From the NCBI GenBank assembly GCA_947652115.1, contig OX393566.1, positions 20,860,799-20,924,798 on the forward strand: a stretch of DNA of 64,000 bases, read 5' to 3'. The DNA comes from Blastomussa wellsi. Lineage: Eukaryota > Cnidaria > Anthozoa > Scleractinia > Plerogyridae. Positions 24,231-35,925 of this stretch are shown piece after piece; position 1 is the stretch's first letter, and each line of letters opens with the position of its first letter. The notes beneath the pieces are model-generated. The model worked only from the letters and a program-made list of their open reading frames with translations. It was not told the DNA's origin and did not search any database. Both the position numbers and the translations under genes were made by a program.

Positions 24231-27139
24231 TAAACTCTGAAAGTTCCTTTAACTTGTTTGTTCTGGCTTTTCTTTGAATTTTTTTCCAACAGAACAGATG
24301 TGTAGAACTGGTGTTTTCTCACTTTTCTGGCAACTGGAAAGCGCCCCCGCTATGCGTCACTTGACCAATCGGTGTTTTCATCGCATCAGCGCAAATCAAC
24401 ATTCTAAAAGGTCCTTTCATTATTTTGCTAATTTCTTAGAAATGTTTAAAAAGAACAAATATGGTAAATTATAGTCCTGTCAGTTTTGTTTTCAAAAGGA
24501 TTCTTAATTGATAAAGATGAAATGGTCAAATTACGAGCGTGGGACAGATGAAAGATGTATGAGTACCCGAGGATGTGGAGAACTCCTGGTAAGCTAGGAC
24601 ATTTGCTTGGTTCATATATGACACTCGTCCTGCACACTGCGAGGATCAGCAATGCCGAAACAACAGAATGTGATGACAGATGGTAAATTTTCAGCTCGGC
24701 GAATAAGATGATTTCTATATTGTGAAGTATACATGGAATAATTCATTGGGACGAAAAATTTTAGTCAGCGAAGATATATCGGTATATAAAGATAAAAATT
24801 TCGGATTATATGAGGTCTCTACTGGACTCTAAACGCAACTACATAATATAAAGGCTTGATTTCCTTTTATTTTCTGCGTAGATTCGGCTTGACGCCATAT
24901 ATATCACTTCTCCGCAAGTTTATTCTCAGCAAGTCGCCATTTCATTTATAATTTTGTACATTAATCACTCCTACATTTATTGACTCTTGCGGTTAACAGC
25001 ACACACGAAAACATAAGAAGCTAGTTGCCCCTGATTTTCCCATAATTCAGTAGTTAAAGCGCCCATGCAACTTGAAGAGCCGTTGGTCAGTCGACCCCAT
25101 TTTTAAGGCCGGAAAATTTCCTGAGTATGCAAAATTCGACATTGCGTGCATTGCCCTCAGCTGAATTAGCTTTTTCCCAACATCAGAGGAGGTAAAAATG
25201 ACATTGCACGCTTTCAGAAAATCAATGTTGCTAATTTATGTGTATCGGTGTTCGTCAGGTCATTCCTTAATGCCTCCGTTTAAAAAAGAGGTAATAAGGT
25301 CAGCACCACTGAGAAAAACACTGACTATTTCATTTGAGGATTGGCATTCCCAAGTGAAAAAAAGGCTGACATTGAAAATAAGTTTATTTTGCTAGGTAAA
25401 TGTTTGCCACCACAGCTGTTTCAAAACTCATCGTCAAGAGCAGTCTACAGGTTCAATCTAAAGGTCAATTTACACGACATTTGTCTGATTAATTTATTGC
25501 CTGTTTAAGTTGTGTCAATGAAGCTATGTGAGTTTTCAAATGGGTCTTGTACACATATTAATTGTATTTGGCAAACTACCTATCCGGACATATCTACTTC
25601 CTTGTAAGTTATATTCCTACACTAGAAAAAACACTCTTCGATTCCAAGGCTATATCTTCTTTTAAAACACGGATAGAAGAAGTAATATACACTACAACTA
25701 CAACTATTTCCGAAGAAATCGAAGACGGACGATTACCGCTGAAAACAAACGGAACAACGTCGGCAACAAATCCAAACAATCTTTAATTTCCCTTGTTATT
25801 TATCTTGCTTTTTACGGATTTAGTTGTTTATGCGGTTTCTGATGAAGTGAGATAACTTTTCGCCTGCTAATTACACTTGCTATACTTCAAGTTCAATCCA
25901 TAGCACGAAGATTTGCGCAGCCAAAAAAAATCGAAGATTTACAAGCAAACGAAAGCGAAGCCTGAGTGAACCCATGGAAAGGCTCGCATAATATGATGAT
26001 AAATAATTGCACACTGTTAAGTGTGCAGCCGCTTTGTTCCCACTCGAAATCCCACTTGGAAATCGATACAAGGACTACGCTGAGAAAACACAGCCTGACA
26101 AACAAACTAAAAGGCGAATTTGGGTCGTTATTCCTGATTGGACAAATCCACAAGCAAACAAATCATTTCAACATTGATCGCTCTTCGTTGAGACCGCTCA
26201 TTCGATTCACTTCTTGAGCAGGGTAAGGTGAGTGTTAAAGAGGTTCCAATATGAGCTTTAGGTTGTGTTTTATCGATTTTTTTTGTTTTTTTTTTTTTCA
26301 TTTTTGTTCCACAGGCGTCTAGATTTTTGCCTCTTCCTCAGTTGCAGCCCAACCAAGATATCAAGGTAAGGGATTCTGATATCGGTAAATCGCAGCACTA
26401 CCCTACTTTTCTCAAATACCGTTAAATTAGGTCATCCTCTTTTTATCGCCGTTTAGCGTCGACCGACTGTCCCAAATGTTCGCGTTTTGAGGTTTCGAGG
26501 AAGGTAATTTGTCCCAGTCAAACATTCTTTCACTTTTGATCTGGAATATAGACATTGCTTTGCTCATACAGATTTTTATTTTCAACCTTAACTTCACTCT
26601 CCCATAAGCGTGAGAGGAAAACATGTAAACAACAACTTTTGCAACTTTTGGGGGCCTTTTTTTTTTCTTTTCCGACCGACCGACCTAAATTCAGGAAGCG
26701 CATTCGAAGATAAACGAAATAATGTGAATGACTCGTACATACACAGAGCGATTCTTATATTAGCTTCTTGATTTTTGTTGGACGTTGCTTTTTAACCGTT
26801 GGACGTACAAGGGGAGGAGTGGTGGATGTCCCCCCCTCCCCAAGGTTTTTTAAGATTTTGTCAAGGGGATTTTCACAGGCCATCTGTCCATTTCAGTAAC
26901 TGTTTGTTTACCTTTAAGACACCTTTTCTCTCCCAAAGGAAAGACTATAAATATTCGCGATAAACGCAGAATTCAACATTTCAGTAACAGACGAAGGTAA
27001 GCTGTATGACCACGAAACATCCACGTCTCCGCTTGAGTCGTGTTCTCGTTTCTGATTGGTTCGTAAACAATGAACTCGCGTCATCCCTTACACAGGCGCC
27101 TAGGCCTTTTGCATAAATGATGCCCAAATTTGAATTCTT
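24231..27139. other. intergenic, one exon-like segment only
   Basis: No gene can be supported. At 26315-26365 a 51-base open segment is framed by a good acceptor (T run then ccacag) and a good donor (caag then gtaaggg), but no partner exons are recognisable. Homopolymer and AT-rich DNA otherwise. Confidence 0.3.
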
Positions 27140-27705
27140 GGTTTTCACGTGACGTCATAAAAACTAAAATTAAAAATTTTGAGTTTTCAACTTCATCAGG
27201 TAAAAATCATTTTTAAACATATATCTGCTGGCCTGTTTTCAGCTCGGTAGACGGCTTTGTTTGAATTTCAGATTTTTCACAATGCGTGACATCGGCATTG
27301 TTTCTGGGTAACATGTTACGTGCTCGAAAATATCGATTTTTTTCGAGTTCTGAGAAACCGATATGTTGGGGGAAGTATCTATGCGAATGTTTTCAAGTAT
27401 AACAACGAGAAGAAACGTTTTGAGAGAGCCAAAGTAAACTCCAGATGTTTGCACTGGTTTCCGGCCGCCATGTTGGAGTCCCTCAGAGGGGCTCCATCAT
27501 GGCGTCTCCATACTAAACACTATAATTTTCAGTGATACACTTTTCCGAATAACTCGAGTTCGGAATCTCGTACATCCCCGAAACACGTTGTTTATTTATT
27601 ACTCTTCTACGATATTTCAATTTCTGTACTCAATTTATTGAATGGTAAGCGATTTTATTTCTTGCGTGCGTGAAATTTGCGTGATACTTGCGTGACGTGA
27701 AAACC
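27140..27705. mobile_element. TIR element with ggttttcacgtgacg ends, about 566 bp
   Basis: The left end ggttttcacgtgacg (27140) faces cgtgacgtgaaaacc (27691-27705) with one mismatch in 15. A centre with gccgccatgttggag, ctccatcatggcg can fold. A diverged relative in reverse orientation occupies about 41940-42342. No transposase is encoded. Confidence 0.55.
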
Positions 27706-28531
27706 ACCAACAACCGTGAATCCTTCCCTTTAAGACCCAGTTCTTGGGCCTAAAGTAGCTATAACGCAACATTTAGTTAAATCATTACGTTACATTTTAT
27801 ATGTTCAACCGTTCAAACTGTAATTTGTGAGTAAAACGTTTAATTTTGTCAAGAAAAACCAACGTTAGACTGAAAAAAGTGAAAAATCACAAAAAATCTG
27901 CCATACGGGATGGGCCCCCAGCGTCGCAATTTGCACATGTAACCCAATAAACCCATAACCTAGTCGTGTAGACGACATAACAGGCTATCTATTGACCGTA
28001 TAACCTTTGCATAGTATCTTAACCCAATGAAAACCCAATTGGGTGGGTTCCTCCCACCCACCTTGTACCACGGTGGGGGTATGAGTTTGCTTGTACGTCC
28101 TAGGGAAAGAATATACATATCCCTGGTGCGGAAATGCAATTCGTTAGAGAAGATTATGCGAAATATGTTTTTGATGTGGGCAGGGGTACGTAGGTGATCC
28201 TCGTGTGATGAAAGTTAGCCAAATTTAGACAAGGAAATGCGGCCAATACCTGAGTAAATTAAAGACAACCGCTTAAAAGAGTGTAAGGAAATTTTAGTAA
28301 ATACAAAAGAAGGTACGGTTGGACAAAATATGGGTTTTTATTTTATCTATCAGTTAGGAAGCGCGCTGTTGTTTGTCAGTTTAGAGGGCGGTATTTTTGG
28401 GTACGGCCCGCTGAATTTAAAATCGTGCTCGATTCCAAGATAAAGAGATATAAAAGCTATCTTACTAATCTCTTTTTCTCGGTCCGGGTATGGGCTACTG
28501 ACCAAGCGTGAGGTCAAGATGGCTATATATT

Positions 28532-28610
28532 GGCCAAGTTCTTTTTTGCGTGTTTATGGACCGCGCCGAGGTCGAGGTCGATCCATAAACACACAAAAAA
28601 GAACGAGGCC
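28532..28610. repeat. 29-bp-arm hairpin upstream of dermatopontin gene
   Basis: Arms ggccaagttcttttttgcgt... and the mirrored half ending gaacgaggcc pair at 26 of 29 positions around a 21-base GC-rich loop. It sits about 50 bp upstream of the candidate TATA box of the next gene, so it borders or belongs to that promoter. Probably a MITE. Confidence 0.65.
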
Positions 28611-28656
28611 GCCGATTTTTTACGGTACGGCCCTCGAACTCGTCTAGTAAGAGGTT

Positions 28657-28663
28657 TATAAAA
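28657..28663 (+). promoter_or_regulatory. TATA box candidate of dermatopontin-like gene
   Basis: TATAAAA stands 110 bp before the start codon at 28773, which would place the transcription start near 28688 in ctgaactgttctc. A possible acceptor (ttcttgcttag) six bases before the ATG means that a spliced 5' UTR from elsewhere cannot be excluded. Confidence 0.45.
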
Positions 28664-28772
28664 CCTGTCGAGCTGAACTGTTCTCAAGGAAAATCTCGTT
28701 CGTTGTTAAACGTTGAAGTTTATCGGCATTTGATTCCCACAGAACGTGACCATTTTTCTTGCTTAGATCACC

Positions 28773-31700
28773 ATGGCAACAAAGACGCTGGCTAAGCTGT
28801 TGCTGTTGCTGATTCTGTGCGAGGTAATGCTGGTTTCTGTTAATGGTTGGAGAAGGCGTCGTCGGCGTCGTCGCTGTTCCTCGTCCAGTCCATCAGGAGT
28901 CGCATGGGTCAATTCTTGGCACCAGTACTTCAATTTCCATTGTCCCTACAGTAAGCTTTTATTAAGTAGTTCTATAGCTAGGGAAATCCTAGGTTATAAT
29001 ATTTTCCCAATTAGCATACGAGTTTCCGTTTCTGATCGAATTATAGAAATATCAATTCTGGATATTGAGAGAACATGACATGATTAGCTTTCGTTGCCAA
29101 TTTGAGCCCACTTTAGTAAATACTTTTTTCTATTATCTGGCTTTGAAAACTCAAAATTCTACAAATAATGTACGGGCTCATTAGGGACAGGTCATTACTT
29201 ATCGCCTGGGAGGAAGAGGTGGAGCGGTGTGCAGAGGACTTTTGTTGTACAAGGAAGCCCTTATGTGATCCCCCTTATAATATATATTGCGTTTTTTGAC
29301 CCCCCCCCCCCCCCCCCCAATGTTGGTGATGGAAGATTTCATGATTCCCCACCCCTCCCCGTTTCTTTCCAAGCCACCACAAAAAGCCATTGTTACTATA
29401 AACGATAGTTACGTCTCATGGACCTTGGACAGCAACATTTATTTGTTCGTCTGATAAAAAGGGCTGATCTTTCTATCCAAATCCAAAACCCTTTGCAAGT
29501 GGCGGGCTGAAACTTTATTATATGGCCAAACAAGTATACTTGCCAACATTTCGCTTTCAAACGCTGATGAGCAATTTGCCAAAGTTTGGTTTTCTCTTTT
29601 CGTTTTATCTAAGTCAAGCTTTTTCGATCTTCCATGTAACATTTTTAGGATAAATGATCAATGTTTTCATCCGTGTTTGTGTTTAATTTGTAACTTAAAT
29701 GTAGTTGCTCTAGATGCCGGTCTTGAAAGGAAAATCTGTACCGCGGTCAATATCGATTTTAGCCAATCAGATTCGAGAATTTGCTAGTTCCCAGTTCTTG
29801 TGAGACATAGCTAAACAATAAAGTGGAATCTCCACCCCTTAGACCCTTGCTATTTTGAGCTTCATGGTAAATAGAAATAATTAAAGACAAATGTTCGCTT
29901 CCTTGAGGAGGGAGCAGGGAGTAAGGGTGGCGCAGTGGTGAGAGCTCCCGCCTCCCACCCCCGAGGGGGATACTTTCATATATGGGCTATAGGCCACTTC
30001 AGAAAATACCATAATACTGTTTGCTTGTCCCCAAAATTTTGCATAAGCATTTTTTTTGTTTTCTCTTGGGACCATTGTAAGTCCCATGAAAAACTGGAAA
30101 CAATGCTTATGCAAAATTTTGAGGACAGACAAAGAGTATTATGGTATTTTCCGAAGTGACCTATATAGGTATGTGCCGCGGGTTAGGGTATGGTATTTCG
30201 AGGTTCTCGTTCCTTAAATAGGGTATCATTTTGCTTCTTTTGGCATTCTTCACGGTGTCATCCTTAGAATAGGGTACCTAAATTGTCGGTCGGTCGGTCG
30301 GTCGGTTTTGTGATTTTACTCATGATGTTCGTTCCTGTTTAAAGGCCACTCTCTGAGGAATTGGCGCAGCGAGCATCGAAACTGCAAGGAAGATCGCATC
30401 CACTATTTCAGGTGTGGATATGGCCCCGTTTCTTATCACCATGGACACTGTTCAGAAACTCATGACTACGTAAACAACTTTGACGGTGTCTTGCATTTCA
30501 CGTGTCCCTATAATGGCTTCATTGCTGGAGTCAGAAGTTACTACAGCGGCCATCACCGCGATCGCAGGTACGTTTCTATCATAAAGGAAATTTACGACGC
30601 GGAAATATTACCCGAAAATGAACAGTTGGCGAGACGATTCATTGTTTCGAGGGCAACTGTGAATTTTTGACGACAATTTTGTAAGAAAGTCAGATTATTG
30701 AGTCTATGGAACAAACAGCAATAAATTTTGCCAAAGTTACGCTACTAGCTTTGAAGCGTTTCTTCGCAATTGAGTTATTACAAAAGTCATTTTGAGAAAA
30801 TTATAATGTTTGGCATTCAGCTGCCGCGTTTGTTTCCCTATTTGGGGCACAAATATGGCGGCTTTTAATTAAAAATTGAAAAATGTGATGCGATAAATAT
30901 ATCAAGAAATACATTCCTTCGACATGTTACAAATACTACTACATAGGGCAGGATTTAGGTGTTGTAGTCCAATTTTACCCTTGGTTCAATTTTTTTAGCT
31001 TGTCTGAAACTACCTGGTAGTTGAGTGCATGCATGCGTACAAGGTCTTGCTTTGACTACTACTTTCAAATGATTTGTTTTTTTATAAATTAACGACAAGA
31101 AGTAAATTACTTTCTGAATGAACCATATTCCATTTTAGGTTTGGCTTCCGTTGCTGTCACGTGAACGGCTACTACGCACATACGTGTATAACAACTCACT
31201 TTCAGAACAGCTGGGACCAGCCGCTCAATTACTGGGTTCCAGGCGGCTACTACCTGGTCGGTCTCTACAGTGTGCATCATAATCATTACGAGTAAGTATT
31301 CTCTGTTACTGTTGCTGCTGCGTCTCAGAATTACACATAGGGAGAGTTTCTATAGAGTGTACGGGGGTGGGGGGAGGCAAAGAAAAGGCAAAATTAAAGT
31401 CTGCGTCGAGCCTGGTGGCCCATACCGCCGGAACATATCCCGATTTCCTTAGCATGAAGCGACTGAGAGTATTTCTACATCCCCCTGGATGGGATCCTAG
31501 TCCATCGCAGGGTTACCCCCAGAAGTAAATTCGCCAGGCCCATTTATACACCTGGGTGGAGAAGGGCACTGTGAGAGTGAAGTGTCTTGCCCAAGAACCC
31601 GGACCGACCGATCCGGAGTCCAGCGCACTAACCATTAAGCCACTGCGCCTCCTACTGAGAAAGGGAAAGGGGGGGGGGGGGCAAGGGTATTTTCGTGACG

Positions 31701-32841
31701 CCGTGATCCGGTTTTTTGGCTCTGTGAATCGTGATTTGATAAAAAAGCTGTTCCGTGAATCGTGATTGAAGTGTATTTCGTGAGGGGTGAAATGCAAAAG
31801 TCCTTGGCTGTGAATCGTGAATAGATAGGAAATAAATCGTGAATGTCTAAAGTTGAGTTCGTAGCTGAATTTCACTGCATTGTGATCAGATTTTTCCGTG
31901 ATCTAAGTGAATTTTTCGTGATTCGTGAAGTCGAAAATTTAGTATCGTGAATTCGTGACAAGACTCTCCCTAGCCTTGTCCCAGTGTAGTAAAACGAAAG
32001 CTAAAGTAATTACTTTGACCAATCACAAAGGACGGAGATAACCCAGTGATCCAATCAAAACTTGAAGTAATTAAACGTAGCCGCCACAAAGCGCGGGAAA
32101 ACGTGCGCGCGTGAGTCACTATTGGTTGAAGAAGTGGCGCGAGATTTTAAACCAATCACCGGAAGTAGTAATGCAAAACCAAAGCAATTCTTTAATTGCT
32201 TTGTACACTCAATTGAAACGGCTCTAAGCCATGGAGGCACGGTGGCCTATTGGTCAGTGCGCTGGACTGCCAGGGAGCTGCATTCCGTTCTTGGATATGG
32301 CACTTTTCACAGTGCCCCTCTCCACTCAAGTGCAAAAATGGGCAACAGAAAAATAATGCTGTTGGACAACCCTGCAATGGGCTATCATCCCATCCAGGGG
32401 GGGGGATAAATAGTCCTAGCCTCTTGATGCTACTGAAACCAGGATATGCTCAAGCAGCATGGGCCACGTTGGCACGATGTTTTACCATTGTTTATCTCCA
32501 AAAAAGGAGGAATTAGATTTTTACAAATTCGTTCAGTTGTGACTGATGCAATAAATTCTATCCAAAAAACTAACCCCCATAAAAAATATATGTTATAGTC
32601 TCGTCACCGTGAGAGCTGACTGGCTTTTGTAGACTAGCGTACGCGTGTTGTATTTGTTAACAAATACGATCGAAATGCCCTCACTGAAGCTATTTAAATG
32701 GCCAGAACAAGTATTTAACCAAGAAAAGCTGGGCTTATTCCTTCTAAAAATATATATTTTTTTCTTTTGTTTCCTTTCGTTTGAAGGGATCGTATGTGGA
32801 AGTTTGAAATCTGTCGATTCAGCAAGTATGGCGGCAAATGA
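28773..32841 (+). CDS. dermatopontin-like secreted matrix protein, 4 exons
   Basis: Exons 28773-28950, 30345-30567, 31139-31291 and 32787-32841. All joins are GT-AG and in frame, giving 202 residues (vertebrate dermatopontin is about 201). A signal peptide covers 1-25, followed directly by eight arginines (27-34) and a serine run. The family modules follow: WVNSWHQYFNFHCPY, then WRSEHRNCKEDR, VNNFDGVLHFTCPYNGFIAG with RSYYSGHHRDRRF, and a third with NYWVPGGYYLVGLYSVHHNH leading into EDRMWKFEICRF. Each repeat has the dermatopontin order of W..PL.F.CP, then a G..S.H...DR..F..C stretch. Dermatopontins bind collagen or glycosaminoglycans in extracellular matrix, and in some invertebrates occur in shells or act in aggregation. 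Intron 1 holds carrier repeat A with a MITE inside, intron 3 two SINEs. The short last exon is the least sure, but it fits phase and family. Confidence 0.9.
29950..30290. repeat. carrier repeat A, copy 2, split by a MITE
   Basis: Same word order as 18262-18690. In this copy the hairpin MITE 29992-30161 sits between tatgggctata and taggtatgtg, where copy 1 reads through uninterrupted. A SINE-like head (ggcgcagtggtgagag, from 29928) without a B box precedes it. A ggtc microsatellite follows at 30287-30305. Confidence 0.7.
29992..30161. mobile_element. 170-bp hairpin MITE with TATA target duplication
   Basis: Ends ggccacttcagaaaatacca and tggtattttccgaagtgacc are inverted with few mismatches, and the mirror continues through ccccaaaattttgcataagc. 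TATA flanks both sides. Removing the element plus one TATA gives a 16-base junction that aligns without gap to the uninterrupted copy at 18290-18305. Confidence 0.8.
31480..31655 (-). mobile_element. SINE with tRNA-like head, minus strand
   Basis: On the minus strand from 31655: ggaggcgcagtggcttaatg, gttagtgcgctggactccgg, then gggcaagacacttcactc, cacccaggtgtataaatggg and gggtaaccctgcgatggact, ending catccag. Same family as 12850-13105 and 32228-32500. Located in dermatopontin intron 3. Confidence 0.7.
32000..32225. repeat. dispersed repeat, copy 2 (copy 1 at 10722-10985)
   Basis: Shared ordered words are ccagtgatccaatcaaaact, gccacaaagcgcgggaaa, aaaccaatcac, agtagtaatgcaaaacc and caattgaaa with ctcta. 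It directly abuts the SINE at 32228. Confidence 0.6.
32228..32500 (+). mobile_element. SINE with tRNA-like head, plus strand
   Basis: Starts ggaggcacggtggcctattg and gtcagtgcgctggactgcc, continues gcacttttcacagtgcccct and caaccctgcaatgggctatc, then catcccatcc plus a G run, and ends with ctcaagcagcatgggccac. A further fragment of the 3' part (catcccatccaaggggggag to ctaaggaaac) lies at 48377-48430. Confidence 0.65.
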
Positions 32842-33089
32842 AAACTGGTTTAGAAGAAGATGTTCTCTGATAAAGGAACATGAAGCACGATAAAATAATA
32901 AAACTAGAACAGCATTGCTAAGTGGTAAGAAAAGACAAAGCTGGCAACAATTTAACGCCTTTAATAACGTGATTTGCTGAACTAAAATGTATGGTGTGGG
33001 ATAATAAAAAGCTAAGTAAACATAAAATGACTTAATATTGTTTCTTGTGAAACAACACGTTAAAAATTCCCCTTGTTGCTTGCCTCCTC

Positions 33090-33415
33090 ACTGCGCCAAA
33101 TGAAAAATATTCTAGAGTATTCTAGCCTCGAATATGTCAGTGTGTTGCCATAGAATCCTAGAGTATTCAAGGCGTACGCTATACGTGAAGTACACCTGGA
33201 GTGTTCAAGAGTATTCGATTTGAATACGTGAAGTGCCCCTGTTGTATTCACTAGTATTCAATATTGAATACGTGATGCACACCCGGAGTGTTCAATTCGA
33301 ATATGGAAAAACAGGCCGGATTCTAATAGGATATCCCAGGTGTATTTCGAATCAGGCGTACTAGAATACGTCGGAAAATTTCAGTATACGAGGCGTATTC
33401 GAGCGAATTCTGGCC
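33090..33415. repeat. tract of reiterated gaatac/gtattc words
   Basis: About a dozen gtattc or gaatac words occur in 320 bp, with imperfect direct copies of cacctggagtgttcaagagt / cacccggagtgttcaattcg around 33195 and 33285. It lies just after the dermatopontin stop. A decayed tandem repeat is the simplest reading. Confidence 0.5.
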
Positions 33416-33664
33416 CGAATATTTGGCTTTTCGCGCAGTGCCTACCAAAAAAAATATTTTTTACAACTTAAATTTCTTTTTAAAATACTTACATATATAG
33501 TCCCACTTGAGGACAAACTATTTAATTTCGAAGGACAGATCTCTTAGGCTGGAAAATTTTTAGGCCTGGTTCGATCGGTACAGATTCTTCTTTGGATAAA
33601 TGAAAACGCTGTCAATGCTTCAAAAAGGTCGTCACTAAAAGGACTACATCACGATCATATATTT

Positions 33665-33860
33665 TGAGTCATTTTTTCCAACAAGCCGAATTTCTTTAAA
33701 ATGAAGGAAACCGGTAAACAACAGTTTACTTAAGAAGAGAAACCCCAAAGAAGTGATACTAAACTAAACAGGAACAAAGATTGCTTAGGATGAGAAAGAT
33801 TGAAATTAAACGGATTAACGAATGACGATATTCAAAAATTTGGGCTAAATCTTTAACCTT
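33665..33860 (+). repeat. dispersed repeat, copy related to 22676-22870
   Basis: Ordered matches: aaaatgaaggaaacc, acagtttacttaagaagaga, aaccccaaagaagtgat, aggaacaaagattgcttagg, gaaagatt and aaacggatt, then aaaaatttgggctaaatc. Together with 15310-15470 this makes three copies of one family. Confidence 0.6.
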
Positions 33861-34640
33861 TCTCTTTCATACGGCTTTTTGCACGATAAACTTCCATCTC
33901 TATTCAGGCGTACCAGGCAACAGGGCGAATCAAATGTCAATTAATTCGTTGCTAAGAATGACGTCACCAAAAACGTTATATACTTTCCTCAAAAATTCTT
34001 ATTACATTATTTGGATTAATCGATTTTTTTCACCTAGAATCCTTGTCGCTGTTTTCCCTTTTACCTTAAACATGGTTAATACAAGAAGATAGCTATGAAG
34101 CCCGGCAAAATTGAAAGGAACTTACAAACCAGGATTCAAAATTTATATTGAATTTCGGCCGTATGCAAAGCTGTCATGTTTTGTGCACGGCCAAAACCAA
34201 ATAGTTTGATCTAAACAAAGAACTCTGTCAAATCTGTTCATAGCCATTCGACTTCATTCACTGGGCACTTAGCAGCCATTCGATTGCTACTGCGTGCACT
34301 GCGTTGCCCGGCAATGCTACGTCGCAATTCCAAGTCCTTTCTCAAAGGTACTTCCCCCTCCCCCTGTGTCACAGAAATACAATTCCCCCGACAATTCCTT
34401 ATATATATGCGCCTTGGTTTCTCAGTCTGACTCTACCCTTTTTGTTTTTTTTTTAATTCGATCCCAGAATCAGAATAAGAAAACTTTAGGCTGAAGGTGA
34501 AAATATATTTAACAATAGAAGAAGTGGTTCTTGCATGCAGGGGTGTTCTAAACGTTGTTAGCAGCCGTGCCATGTTCTCTGAATTATTCCTCGGTCAAAG
34601 TTTTCTCTCATAGCCTCTCTGGTGAGATTATGGGTTGGGT
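33861..34640. other. intergenic, left flank of the 6.1-kb transposon
   Basis: No gene seen. The last nine bases (34632-34640, GGGTTGGGT) are the left target-site duplication of the transposon that starts at 34641. Confidence 0.4.
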
Positions 34641-35925
34641 TAGCCTCCTACGCAGACGTTCTTTAGGCTCGTCACGCATTCCTCCCCAACGAACGTCTGC
34701 TGAATCGACCGGCTTTTTACGTAGACCAATCACAGCGCACTTCCAAATCCTGGAAGTGCACTTTGGACCCAAGTCAAATTTCGCGGGAGACACAACAAAC
34801 AAAATGGCGGATGTTAGCGTGGCCTTGCAGCGAGTTTGTGAGACATTTCAAATTGACGATTGAAATCCGTATCAGCGGGAAGCTATAGTTCATTTCGTAG
34901 GAAAAAAGGTGGATATATTTGTAAATCTACCAACCGGATTCGAAAAGTCTCTCATTTATCAAGCTTTGCCGCTTGTTTTCGATGTTACATGCAACAGCCC
35001 GGGTCACATTGTTGCGGTTGTTTCTCCCCTTGTAAGTCTCATGAAAGATCAGTTGGAAAATCTTCAGAAACTCGGTATCCCTGCTGTAAGTTTAAGCGAT
35101 GTCAAAGATGGAGAGGTCGGAGCTATTGAAGAAGGACGATTCAAAGTTGTGTATGGAACACCAGAGGCTTGGCTAAAGGTTGAACGTTGGCGGAAAATGT
35201 TGTCGAGCGACACGTATACATCGAAATTGTGTGCTATTGCTGTTGATGAGGTACATGTCATCAAACAGTGGTAAGATTCCCTTTAGATGCAACATTTATT
35301 GGCAAGATTTCCGCACAGCCCCATACATTTATTATGCATGCAGTTCTTTGTTTATTGAAAACAATAGCCGGAACAATAGAGACCCTTTGGGACTTACGCT
35401 CTTTGTTTGAGTCATTTCTTTGTTCGACTAACTTTCAATAGTTTTATTAAAATAGTTTTAAACTTAGAAAAATTTAACGAAATTTGTCTGGAATCGCGTG
35501 AAAAATAGGTTAAATAAATTTAGACTTAGAAAATTTTTAAAATTTAGCTTCTAAAATACGGAAAATCAAAAGGAAATGTTAAATTTTTGGGCGATTTCAC
35601 GATGTTTTAAAATTAAATACGCAGGTAGAAATGGTTTAAAATAGTGATTTAGGCCTTGGGTTAGCTTTCAAATGTTGTTTGGGTCATCAAGTATTTTATT
35701 TAATGATACAAAATAAAGAATAAATGTTTTGCTTACCTTTCTCGTTGTATTTGGTCGTTGTTTTCCGTTGTTTTGATTACGTGAGTAGAGAAGACAGGTC
35801 TAATTCCTGTACGTATTCGTAGTCGGAGCTCTCAGCGAAATGAATCCATCCACCATCAATCAATCAATCAATCAGTCAGTCAGTCAGCAGATCACGAACG
35901 ATGCATACAGTAGTACTTTCAACTC

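Noticed and set aside
31513..31875. 120-codon minus-strand open frame
   Set aside because: It lies across a SINE and a run of gtgaatcgtga words; the composition follows the repeats.
34804..35270. Host RecQ helicase gene
   Set aside because: It lies 91 bp inside a perfect TIR, has an in-frame stop and a mutated P-loop, and lacks the second helicase domain; a transposon-borne relic explains it better.
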